Part shown: positions 1-6,874 of the stretch, in pieces
How positions within the stretch are numbered: the stretch's first letter is position 1
Layout of the letters: every line of letters starts with the position of its first letter
Assembly (NCBI GenBank): GCA_021202835.1
Contig: JAJQCI010000092.1
Coordinates: 1-8,107 of the forward strand
Source of the DNA: Clostridiales bacterium
GTDB taxonomy: Bacteria; Bacillota; Clostridia; Lachnospirales; CAG-274
Direction of reading: 5' to 3'
DNA length: 8,107 bases
The notes under the pieces: model-generated
Told to the model about the DNA's origin: nothing
The model's database searches: none
What the model saw: only the letters and a program-made list of their open reading frames with translations
Translations under genes and position numbers: made by a program

Positions 1-67
1 CCGCTGTGGGGTCTTCCGAATTTATTTTTGTTGTTTCGAGTTTTGGTGTTGTGTAATTTTTTTTCAA
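1..67 (-). CDS. N-terminus of a small unidentified protein, cut by the window edge
   Basis: On the minus strand a TTG start at 65-67 is preceded by a perfect AGGAGG ribosome binding site (plus-strand cctcct at 77-82, 9-nt spacing). The frame stays open to the window edge, giving 22 codons beginning MKKNYTTPKLETTKINSED. The pattern of a short Lys-rich start, then 'Y-x-x-P-x-L-E', then a Ser/Glu/Asp segment resembles the N-termini of small clostridial proteins of unknown function; this is recalled from general knowledge and was not searched. The start lies 15 nt after the stop of another minus-strand reading frame, an operon-like spacing. The ribosome binding site and start are seen directly; that the gene is real is an inference. 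No function can be given. Confidence 0.45.
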   Translation of the reverse strand, partial: MKKNYTTPKLETTKINSEDPTA

Positions 68-82
68 TCTAAAAGACCTCCT

Positions 83-205
83 TTATTCTTCTGCTGCGGT
101 TTCGCCGCTGTCACTGCTGTTGGTTTCCTCCGGGGCTTCTTTTATTGTCAGGCCGGAGGTGGCTTCACCTCTTACGGTTACGCTGTCACTGCTGCTGTTT
201 GAATC
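83..205 (-). pseudogene. C-terminal remnant of an acidic Ser/Thr-rich protein
   Basis: The minus-strand frame ending in TAA at 83-85 reads, over its last 38 codons or so, a hydrophilic, acidic, Ser/Thr-rich sequence with two related motifs (NSSSDSV and NSSDSG) and the end GETAAEE. A ribosome binding site and a new start follow within 15 nt, as expected of a real gene end. Upstream of about position 205 the same frame is only the antisense of the yibE/F fragment, changes character, and meets a TAG near 290 without a start that has a ribosome binding site. I therefore read it as a gene tail cut off by a junction at about 195-220. It could instead be fortuitous antisense, since the plus strand is also open here. 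No family is recognised. Confidence 0.35.
106..194. repeat. Pair of 14-bp direct repeats
   Basis: The sequence cgctgtcactgctg occurs at 106-119 and again at 181-194, exactly 75 nt apart (25 codons). On the minus strand both copies fall in the same frame and encode the repeated Ser-Ser-Asp-Ser motif of the putative acidic protein tail. The in-phase spacing fits a coding repeat on the minus strand. The repeat also lies at the edge of the suspected junction, so it could have taken part in recombination. Confidence 0.5.
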
Positions 206-209
206 TCTT

Positions 210-1144
210 GTAGGGCGGCAGGAGGTCAACGTTAAAATATTAAGCGGAGAATATAAGGGAGAAGAATTTACGGCGTCAAGCAGCTCGGCCTATCTTTACG
301 GAGCAGACTGTAAGGCCGGTATGAGGGTTATGGTGACAATAAGCGAACACAACGGAAATTATACCGTAAGTGTAGCAGGCTATTACAGGGCTTATCCCCT
401 ATATGTAATAATCTGGCTTTTGTTTTTAAGTCTTTACATAATAGGAGGAAAAAAGAGGCTTTTGTCTGTAGCAGGGCTTATATTTACGTTCATAACAATA
501 TTTTTTTATATCTGCCCCTTATATACAGAGGGTTTTCTACTTTTTTGGCTTCTGTTATTTCCTGTTCCGTTACAACAGTCGTCACACTTTATCTTTTGGG
601 CGGAAAATCAACAAAAACCTGTGCCGCAATATCGGGAACGGTTTTCGGAGTTGTACTTGCCGGAATTTTTGCTTACATATTTTGTAAAATAACGGATATT
701 TCGGGCTTAAATGTGTTGGAAATAGATGAGCTTGCCTTTATAGCCGCAAACACGAAAATTAAGCCGGGAGAGCTTTTGTTTTCGGGAATACTCATTGCAT
801 CACTGGGAGCGGTTATGGATGTGGCTATGACAATTGCTTCGCCTTGTGAGGAAATTAACAGACAAAACTCGAATTTAACATCAAGGGAACTTTTTAAATC
901 AAGCATGAATGTAGGTAAAGATGCGATGGGAACAATGTCAAATACACTTATACTTGCTTTTGCAGGCTCTTCCATAAATATGCTTGTGACTCTTTATGCC
1001 TATAATTATCCCTATATATATACAATAAATCTTCTTTCGGTGGGAATAGAAATAATAAAAAATGTTTAAGGCAATATGGAAATAATTTATACCGTTCCTA
1101 TAACGGCTTTTATATCATCTGTAATATATAAAAAAGTCAAATAA
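210..1144 (+). pseudogene. YibE/F-family membrane protein, degraded
   Basis: The conserved body of a YibE/F-family protein, a polytopic membrane family of uncertain function common in Firmicutes, is readable across two frames. Recognisable parts are ILSGEYKGEEF (soluble N-terminal domain), IIGGKKRLLSVAGLIFTF, then in the -1 frame LYLPLIYRGFSTFLASVIS, IASLGAVMDVAMTIASP and GKDAMGTMSNTLILAFAG. Three lesions are visible. First, the usual N-terminal signal or anchor segment is missing, and sequence before about 210 does not look like the family, although the frame is open from 57 with a TTG at 120 that lacks a ribosome binding site. Second, the T tract at 501-507 has seven Ts where eight restore the family sequence. 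Third, a TAA at 1067-1069 interrupts the frame, after which 24 in-frame codons continue with family-like TVPITAFISSVIY to a stop at 1142-1144. The family call is strong. Whether the lesions are biological or assembly errors cannot be decided here. Confidence 0.82.
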
Positions 1145-1145
1145 A

Positions 1146-1194
1146 TTTAAAACAGGGTATTCGCTGTTTTTTCTGCAGAATACCCTGTTTTAAA
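1146..1194. terminator. Bidirectional intrinsic terminator between yibE/F and pfkA
   Basis: Perfect 17-bp inverted repeat: arms 1146-1162 and 1178-1194, with core aaaacagggtattc / gaataccctgtttt and a 15-nt loop. The outer arms are A/T-rich on both sides, so each strand ends its hairpin in a short U run. It lies 1 nt after the last yibE/F stop and 10 nt after the pfkA stop, between two converging genes, so it can serve both. Confidence 0.88.
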
Positions 1195-1204
1195 AGGGAG
1201 GAGG

Positions 1205-2176
1205 TTATATTGCCAATATTTTTGCGGCTCTGTACAAAAAGTCATCATATTCCCTGCGGAAATTAAGACCTTCTTCAAGGTCTATGTCTGTAAAGCTGCC
1301 GTTCTTTTCTATCATAATTCTGTTTTGTTTTCCTTCTATGAGGGCTGTTACCGCATTTAAACCCATAATAGAAGCGGTAAGCCTGTCTCTTGCAGTAGGG
1401 GAACCGCCTCTTTGGAGGTGTCCTAAAATTGTGGCTCTTGTGGAAATTCCGGTTGCTTTTTCTATGTTTTTAGCTAACTTCTGGCTGTTGCCTTTTCCCT
1501 CCGCCACGATAATAAGATTGTGGTGTTTTCCTCTTGACCTGTTTTCCAATATTGTTTCTATAATAGCTTCTTCGCTGTTTTCTCTTTCGGGTATTATAAT
1601 CTCCTCTGCTCCTCCCGACAAGCCTGTCCAAAGGGCTATAAAGCCTGCCCCTCTGCCCATAACCTCTATAACGGAACATCTTTCGTGAGAGGTTGAGGTG
1701 TCTCTTATTTTATCCACTGCATCAAGTGAAGTGTTTACCGCAGTATCGAAGCCTATAGTATAATCGGTGCAGTCTAAATCAAGGTCAATTGTTCCGGGGA
1801 TTCCCATAATATTTACCCCTTTTTTGGAAAGCTCCAAGCCGCCCTTTAATGAGCCGTCGCCTCCTATAATAATAAGGGCATCAAGCTTAAGAAGCTTACA
1901 AAGATTTGCGGCCTTTTCAATACCTTCTTCCGTTCTCATTTCATTTGAACGGGCTGTGCGGAGAATTGTTCCCCCTCGGAACATTATGTTTGAAACATCC
2001 TTTGCCGACAGTTCGGATATTTCTCCCTTTAAAAGCCCTTCATAGCCCCGTTTGATTCCGAAAACCTGAATATTGTTGTTTATGGCTGTTCTTACAACGG
2101 CTCTTATAGCACAGTTCATTCCCGGGGCATCTCCGCCGCTGGTAAGAAGTCCTATCTTTTTTATTTTATCGCTCAT
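1205..2176 (-). CDS. pfkA: ATP-dependent 6-phosphofructokinase
   Basis: Phosphorylates fructose 6-phosphate to fructose 1,6-bisphosphate with ATP, the committed step of glycolysis; cytosolic tetramer in the family. At 323 residues it matches the usual 319-325. Aligned by eye to E. coli PfkA (offset +4), it keeps SGGDAPGMN near the N-terminus, GGDGS at 105-109 (Gly108 indicates ATP rather than pyrophosphate use), catalytic Asp131 and Asp133, Arg76, Arg166, MGR at 173-175, Glu226, Arg247 and GHLQRGGSP at 252-260. Effector-site Arg25, Arg29, Arg158, Arg215 and Lys217 are present. Two differences stand out: the near-invariant TIDND motif reads TIDLD (Leu132), and the position of E. coli effector residue Arg54 is Ala58. 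The ATG start has an AGGAGG site 10 nt upstream (2187-2192). It follows phnX on the same strand but is separated by a hairpin, so it is probably transcribed on its own; I see no convincing promoter. Confidence 0.96.
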   Translation of the reverse strand: MSDKIKKIGLLTSGGDAPGMNCAIRAVVRTAINNNIQVFGIKRGYEGLLKGEISELSAKDVSNIMFRGGTILRTARSNEMRTEEGIEKAANLCKLLKLDALIIIGGDGSLKGGLELSKKGVNIMGIPGTIDLDLDCTDYTIGFDTAVNTSLDAVDKIRDTSTSHERCSVIEVMGRGAGFIALWTGLSGGAEEIIIPERENSEEAIIETILENRSRGKHHNLIIVAEGKGNSQKLAKNIEKATGISTRATILGHLQRGGSPTARDRLTASIMGLNAVTALIEGKQNRIMIEKNGSFTDIDLEEGLNFRREYDDFLYRAAKILAI

Positions 2177-2292
2177 AAGCCTATATCCTCCTGAATTTTT
2201 ATTGCTTAATCAAGGTAATAATATCATCTTTGAAATATTTCGGCTATCACGTTTAGGAAAAATCTTTGTAAAGCATTATTTAACAGAATTTA

Positions 2293-2327
2293 AAAGACCG
2301 ACTGCCGAAAATGCAGAATCGGTCTTT
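2293..2327 (-). terminator. Intrinsic terminator after phnX
   Basis: A 9-bp stem, aaagaccga (2293-2301) with tcggtcttt (2319-2327), extended by an inner ctgc/gcag stem (2302-2305 with 2313-2316) around a 7-nt loop. On the minus strand the last arm runs into a TTTT-containing AT-rich stretch. It lies 32 nt after the phnX stop, marking the end of the phosphonate operon. The U tract is short, so some readthrough into pfkA is possible. The rest of 2177-2359 holds the pfkA ribosome binding site and AT-rich leader, with no further gene seen. Confidence 0.75.
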
Positions 2328-2359
2328 ACTCAGTTTATTATATGTATTCAGCAGGCAGT

Positions 2360-3160
2360 TCAGTCATTGCCGGACAAATTTACTTTGTCTATTATATCAC
2401 AGATTTCGTTTATATTTGATATTACAAAATCGGCACCGTTGCTTGAAAATTTATTTTCAACCTTTTGGGCAAGCTGTTTTTTCTCGGATTCGGAAAGCAA
2501 ACTAAATTCTCCTTCCGTAAGTCCCGATTCTGAGCTGCCTTCTATAACTCCGACCGTCCAAACTCCGGCATTTTTGCCTTCCTTTATGTCCGAAACAGTG
2601 TCTCCTACCTTTATTACACTGCCGGTTGACATAATTTCAAGCCTTTTCATATTTTCAAATATCATATAGGGATAAGGTCTGCCGAAGCCCTCTGTCATAT
2701 CCGGGGTTATGCATAAATCGGGAGCATAGCCGTTTTTTTCAGCTTCCGCAGTAACAATTTTCATCATTCTGTCGGTATAGCCTGTTGTTGAACCTATTTT
2801 TATACCTTTGCTGCGGAGCTTTTCGACTGTTTCGCATACACCTTTTTTTGGCTTGGCAAAACAGGCAAGGCTTTCAAAAAGGCTGCTTTCAAATTCTCCA
2901 TATATATTATATACATCATCTTCCGTAAAGGGCCTGCCGTATATTTCTTTCCACAGCCCGGATATTCTGTTCATATTAAGCATTGTACGGATATGATCTA
3001 TTTTTAACAATCCCATAGGTTCTCTTATTTCCTTTACTGTCGGGCTTATGCTGAATTTTTTGAAAGCCTCGTTAAAAGCGTTTACAGGGGCAAAACAGCC
3101 GTAATCAACGGTTGTTCCGGCCCAGTCGAATATAACGGCTTCGATTTTATGACCTCGCAT
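2360..3160 (-). CDS. phnX: Phosphonoacetaldehyde hydrolase (phosphonatase)
   Basis: HAD-superfamily enzyme that hydrolyses the C-P bond of phosphonoacetaldehyde to acetaldehyde and phosphate, the last step of the AEP pathway; cytosolic. At 266 residues it is of normal length and aligns closely with the Bacillus cereus enzyme as I recall it. The HAD nucleophile motif FDWAGTTVDYG gives Asp12, Cys22 is present, and the cap motif EPMGLLKIDH supplies Met49, His56 and Lys53, the Schiff-base lysine that separates phosphonatases from other HAD phosphatases. STTGY and the acidic KVGDTVSDIKEGKNAG motif complete the core fold. The ATG start has GGAGG (plus-strand cctcc 3170-3174) 9 nt upstream, lying inside phnW; the genes overlap by 14 nt, implying translational coupling. 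Last gene of the operon. Confidence 0.97.
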   Translation of the reverse strand: MRGHKIEAVIFDWAGTTVDYGCFAPVNAFNEAFKKFSISPTVKEIREPMGLLKIDHIRTMLNMNRISGLWKEIYGRPFTEDDVYNIYGEFESSLFESLACFAKPKKGVCETVEKLRSKGIKIGSTTGYTDRMMKIVTAEAEKNGYAPDLCITPDMTEGFGRPYPYMIFENMKRLEIMSTGSVIKVGDTVSDIKEGKNAGVWTVGVIEGSSESGLTEGEFSLLSESEKKQLAQKVENKFSSNGADFVISNINEICDIIDKVNLSGND

Positions 3161-4247
3161 TTTTCTTTTCCTCCGTATAATCTTTTATTATATTACATAG
3201 CTTTTCTATATCCTCTTTATATATTTCTCCTATATTTCCTATTCTGAATGTGTTCATACCCTCAAGCTTTCCGGGATAAATTGCATAGCCTCTCTTTTTT
3301 ATGTAAGAATACATTTCTTCAAACGAGAAGCTTTCCGAAGGACATTCAAAGGTAGTTATAACAGGGGACTGATGGTCGCTGCTGATATAGGGCTTAAAGC
3401 CCATTTTCCTCATTTTTTCTATGAGAAGTCGGTTGTTTTCGGAATATCTTTTATTTCTTGCACCGATTCCGCCCTCCGCTTCAAGCTCCTCAAGGGCTCT
3501 TGCAAAGGCTAAAACAACGTGGGTAGGAGATGTAAACCGCCATTTCCCGTCCTTTGACATTGTTTTCCACTGGGCATAAAGGTCGAGGGAAAGGGATCTT
3601 GCATTGCCCTTTGAGGCAATAAGCTTTTCCTTATCAGCGATTATAAAAGAAAATCCGGGAACTCCCTGTATACACTTGTTTGCGCTGCTTATAAGAAAAT
3701 CAATATTATAGGCTTCAACGGGAATGTCAATACCTCCGAAGCTTGACATAGCATCTGTAATAAAGGTAACATTGTGTTTTTTGCATACCTCTCCAATGGC
3801 CTGAATGTCGTTAAGTATGCCTGTTGTTGTTTCACAGTGAACCATTGCAAGATGGGTTATATTGTTTTCGGCAATTATCCTTTCGGCTTCCTCAGCTGTG
3901 GGAATATGATTATATTCTATTTCTGCAGTGACTGTATTTATCTTGTGATATTTTGCGATTTCGGCTATTCTTCTTCCGTAGGCTCCGTTTATTAAAACGG
4001 CAAGTCTGCCGTCTTCGGGGATTACGCTGGATATAACAGCTTCAACTCCGAAGGTTCCGCTGCCCTGCATAAGAACAGCGGTATATTTATCCCCCGAAAC
4101 ATGGGCAAGCTCCAAAAGCCTTGATATTATGTTTCGAGTAATCTTCTTATAGTCCTCGTCCCAAGTGCAGTGGTCAACAAGCATTTCTTCCTTTACGGAG
4201 CGTGTTGTAGTCAGAGGGCCGGGGGTTAATAATTTGTAGTTTATCAT
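3147..4247 (-). CDS. phnW: 2-aminoethylphosphonate--pyruvate transaminase
   Basis: PLP-dependent class V aminotransferase that converts 2-aminoethylphosphonate and pyruvate to phosphonoacetaldehyde and L-alanine, feeding PhnX; cytosolic. 366 residues, the usual size. Family features are LLTPGPLTTT at the N-terminus, the glycine-rich PLP-phosphate segment QGSGTFGVEA (61-70), HCETTTG (137-143), the PLP-ring aspartate in TDAMSSFGG (Asp165), and SSANKCIQGVPG with Lys191 as the PLP Schiff-base lysine. A C-terminal arginine in NTFRIGNIGEI fits the substrate-carboxylate arginine. I chose the ATG at 4245-4247 (MINYKLLTPGP) because it has an AAGGAAG site 8 nt upstream (4256-4262) and matches the family N-terminus. 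An upstream TTG at 4289 would add 14 non-family residues and overlap the binding-protein gene. It follows that gene after 22 nt and overlaps phnX. Confidence 0.97.
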   Translation of the reverse strand: MINYKLLTPGPLTTTRSVKEEMLVDHCTWDEDYKKITRNIISRLLELAHVSGDKYTAVLMQGSGTFGVEAVISSVIPEDGRLAVLINGAYGRRIAEIAKYHKINTVTAEIEYNHIPTAEEAERIIAENNITHLAMVHCETTTGILNDIQAIGEVCKKHNVTFITDAMSSFGGIDIPVEAYNIDFLISSANKCIQGVPGFSFIIADKEKLIASKGNARSLSLDLYAQWKTMSKDGKWRFTSPTHVVLAFARALEELEAEGGIGARNKRYSENNRLLIEKMRKMGFKPYISSDHQSPVITTFECPSESFSFEEMYSYIKKRGYAIYPGKLEGMNTFRIGNIGEIYKEDIEKLCNIIKDYTEEKKNARS

Positions 4248-4269
4248 TTGTTTCACTTCCTTATCTTTT

Positions 4270-5247
4270 TTATCTGCATTCGTCAACAAATTCCTTATGT
4301 TCCGTCAAAAGCTCTACCGTCAGCTTTTCGTCAAATGTTTTGGGATATTTTGATTCTGCTTCGGTATCTGCCGTTTCTCCTTCATATATGGGAGTGGGGT
4401 AGGTTTCAAGAAGCTCGGCTCTGCCGTTTTTGATAATACATTCCGCCATTTCCATAGCAAGGGGATTTGTGTCATCGCCGTGGTCTATAACCGCAATTGA
4501 TTCTGTCAGCGAGAAATTGCCTTCTATCGGGTCAACATAGTCAATAGGCAAACCATCATTTTTGTCTCTTACTGCCTGATGTCTTAAGCCGAAAGCTACG
4601 GGAACCTCGCCGGCTCTTACCTTTTTAATAGGGCCTGAGCCTGAGCTTTCAAGATGAGGGCCGGCATTTTTCAAAATATCCGTCATAATTTCCTTTGCTT
4701 CTTCTTCATCATATGCGCTTATAACGTCCTGAACCAGAAGCCAGCCTGTTGATGAGCCGGCAATATCGGGAATTGAAATTTTTCCGCTGTATTCATCTTT
4801 CGCAAGATCCTTTATACAGGTTGGAGTGTCAAGCCCTTCCGCTTCGAGAGCCTGAGTGTTGATTATAATTGCCCCTTCCTGACAGGTTATGGGTGTGTAG
4901 TATGAGGGATATTCCGTCAGGGTATTATGGTCGAAGGTTAAGTCAAGAAACATTGAGCTTTGTTCCTGTGCGCTGTCGATATAGTAGGAGCTCATTGTAA
5001 TTAAGTCCGCTTCTATGTTTTTGCCCTCTGCAAGAAGCTTTCCCCCAAGCTCGGAGGTTCCGAAGGTTTGAAGTATGTACTGTCCAGAATAGCCGTTGTT
5101 GTCAAGAGCGTTTTTCATAGCCGTAACTGCCTCGTCATCGGCATTTGTGTATAAAACAACCTGTTCACTGCTTCCGCAACCCGTTGCAACTCCGCCCATA
5201 ATGGCAAGAGCCGCTGTCAATGATAAAATTTTTTTGAATGCTTTCAT
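4270..5247 (-). CDS. ABC transporter substrate-binding lipoprotein, probably for 2-aminoethylphosphonate
   Basis: Extracellular solute-binding lipoprotein of the iron/polyamine/AEP-type family, which captures the substrate and delivers it to the permease. 325 residues from the chosen ATG. The lipoprotein signal peptide is clear: basic MKAFKK, a hydrophobic core, then the lipobox VATGC with the lipidated cysteine at residue 24. The mature start, EQVVLYTNADDEAVTAMKNAL, has the typical 'VLYT' opening strand of this fold. Later segments such as GKISIPDIAGSSTGWLLVQD and GEVPVAFGLRHQAV fit the second lobe. The ATG at 5245-5247 has AAGGAG 7 nt upstream (5255-5260). An earlier in-frame start at 5283 would add 12 charged residues before the signal peptide and is unlikely. 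It begins 1 nt after the permease stop. Substrate specificity is inferred from co-location with phnWX and not from the binding residues. Confidence 0.9.
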   Translation of the reverse strand: MKAFKKILSLTAALAIMGGVATGCGSSEQVVLYTNADDEAVTAMKNALDNNGYSGQYILQTFGTSELGGKLLAEGKNIEADLITMSSYYIDSAQEQSSMFLDLTFDHNTLTEYPSYYTPITCQEGAIIINTQALEAEGLDTPTCIKDLAKDEYSGKISIPDIAGSSTGWLLVQDVISAYDEEEAKEIMTDILKNAGPHLESSGSGPIKKVRAGEVPVAFGLRHQAVRDKNDGLPIDYVDPIEGNFSLTESIAVIDHGDDTNPLAMEMAECIIKNGRAELLETYPTPIYEGETADTEAESKYPKTFDEKLTVELLTEHKEFVDECR

Positions 5248-5248
5248 T

Positions 5249-6874
5249 TTAATTCTCCTTTTTTCTTTTTGATAATAAGGCAAATATGCCCTTTACGACA
5301 AGGTTCGTTGCAAGAAGCAAAAGCGAAAGAGCAAATATATCGTCAAACTTTGCGTAGTGCTGAAGCTCCTTTATTTTGGTTGTTATAACCATTGTGTGGG
5401 CGCCTACTATAAATATAATGGCGCTTATTGTGACCATAGCGTTCACAAAATAATAGCTTAAAACCTCAAGTATTGTATATTCGGCATTGGGTGTAACCAC
5501 TCTTATAATTGTTTTTACCCAGCTGTCGCCCATAAGCATAGCCGTCGTTTCCCATGATTCATTCATTTTTGAAAGTGAATTTTTCATCATAAGGTAAGGA
5601 GTTGAGAAAAAGTGGATTATGTTGCACATTACAATAAGGAACATACTGTTTCTCAAGGGCGTACCCGAAAAGGCAAACATAAAGGCAATACCTAAAACCA
5701 TACCGGGGATAGTGTTTATAACAAGGGCTATGCTTTCTATAACTTGTTTGCATTTATTGCTTATTTTGCTTCTTGAGGTTACAAGGGCGGCTCCGTAGGC
5801 AATCAGTGTTCCGAAAATTGCCGTAAGCACTGCCGCCGTAATAGAGTTAATATAAATGTTTAACATACTGCTGTCGGTAAACAGGCTTATTATGTGGGTT
5901 AGGGAAAATTGAAGCTTATATGGCCACATTTCCACAAAAGGTATAATTACAATAACAAGGAAAACCGACAGAACGCAGATTAAAATAATCACTGACAAGG
6001 TTCCCAAAACAATGTCTCTGAAAATATTTTTCTCAAGCTCTGTTTCCGTTGTTTTGTTATAGCGGAAATTAAACCTTTCCAAATAATTAAGAAGCAGTAT
6101 GCTGAGAGCCGACGGAACAAGCATAACTATCGCCACAACGGCGCCGTTGCTGAAATTGGGAACAGACCCCAGCATTTCGTTATAGAGGGTTGTTGCAATG
6201 ACGTTAAATTCTCCGCCTATTGCCGCAGGAATACCATAGTCTGTAAAGCTTAGAAAAAATGACTGTATAAAGGCAGCACCTAAAGTTCCTATCATAGGAC
6301 GGACACAGGCTATAAGAAAGGTGTCAAGCTTGTTGTCGCCCATTATTCTCGACACAATAACAAACCGCTTGTCAATATATTGAAATGTATTGTTTATAAG
6401 AAGAAAGGCTATGGGCAGAGTATATATTACATATCCCATAACAAGCCCCTTAAAGCCGTATATCTCAAATGGAGCGAAGCCCAAAAGCTTTGTTATAAGG
6501 CCTTCCTTTCCGAAAGAATATATAATTGCAAAGCCGTAGGTTATTGTAGGCAGAAGCATTGGAAACACCGTAAGGACGGATATTGCCGATTTAAGCTTCG
6601 GATGAATATCCGTATTGTTTACCGTATAGGCAAGTATGAAAGCCAATATAACGGTTACCAAGCCGCTGGTTCCTGCCACGGCAAAGCTGTGCCACAGGGC
6701 AGTCATAAAGCCTTTTGAGGAAAACATTTTTACATACTGGGCAAAGCCTACTGCACCGCTGTCCGTCTGAAATGACCTTATAAGTACAAAGAATACGGGC
6801 AGAGCCAGAAACATAAAAAACAAAACCGCAATGAATATAAAAATTGCTTTAATTTCCTTCTCTTTTTTAAGCAT
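5249..6874 (-). CDS. Fused two-domain ABC permease, probably for 2-aminoethylphosphonate
   Basis: Inner-membrane channel of the importer, with both permease halves in one chain (541 residues, about 12 hydrophobic helices), as in FbpB-type iron permeases and the putative AEP permease family. The first half has a membrane anchor near the N-terminus and helices ending around residue 265. A charged linker (RYNKTTETELEKN) follows, then a second six-helix half. Each half carries the ATPase-contacting EAA-type loop in reduced form: SRIMGDNKLDTF in the first and TAMLMGDSWVKTI in the second, both with the conserved 'MGD'. I chose the ATG at 6872-6874 because it overlaps the ATPase stop in the common ATGCTTAA arrangement (8 nt) and has GGGTGA 5 nt upstream. 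A GTG at 6881-6883 is the alternative and adds 3 residues. It ends 1 nt before the binding-protein ATG. Confidence 0.92.
   Translation of the reverse strand: MLKKEKEIKAIFIFIAVLFFMFLALPVFFVLIRSFQTDSGAVGFAQYVKMFSSKGFMTALWHSFAVAGTSGLVTVILAFILAYTVNNTDIHPKLKSAISVLTVFPMLLPTITYGFAIIYSFGKEGLITKLLGFAPFEIYGFKGLVMGYVIYTLPIAFLLINNTFQYIDKRFVIVSRIMGDNKLDTFLIACVRPMIGTLGAAFIQSFFLSFTDYGIPAAIGGEFNVIATTLYNEMLGSVPNFSNGAVVAIVMLVPSALSILLLNYLERFNFRYNKTTETELEKNIFRDIVLGTLSVIILICVLSVFLVIVIIPFVEMWPYKLQFSLTHIISLFTDSSMLNIYINSITAAVLTAIFGTLIAYGAALVTSRSKISNKCKQVIESIALVINTIPGMVLGIAFMFAFSGTPLRNSMFLIVMCNIIHFFSTPYLMMKNSLSKMNESWETTAMLMGDSWVKTIIRVVTPNAEYTILEVLSYYFVNAMVTISAIIFIVGAHTMVITTKIKELQHYAKFDDIFALSLLLLATNLVVKGIFALLSKRKKEN

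Noticed and set aside
217..232. aggaggt at 220-226 as a ribosome binding site for an internal yibE/F start
   Set aside because: No ATG, GTG or TTG follows at a usable distance in the correct frame.
501..509. Programmed -1 ribosomal frameshift in the YibE/F gene
   Set aside because: The tract does not form a proper X XXY YYZ heptamer in the zero frame, no downstream stimulatory hairpin was seen, and the gene has another nonsense lesion and lacks its 5' end.
673..975. Minus-strand open frame of 100 codons
   Set aside because: Antisense of the clear YibE/F coding sequence, with no ribosome binding site or family resemblance.
1284..2045. Plus-strand open frames opposite pfkA
   Set aside because: Shadows of the strongly conserved pfkA on the other strand.
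2073..2669. Plus-strand frame of 198 codons spanning the pfkA-phnX gap
   Set aside because: Mostly antisense of pfkA and phnX, and it runs through the phnX terminator. The composition is Phe/Ser/Ile-rich as expected of an antisense frame.
4248..4289. Longer PhnW start at a TTG
   Set aside because: It would overlap the binding-protein gene and add non-family residues; the ATG at 4247 has a ribosome binding site and the family N-terminus.
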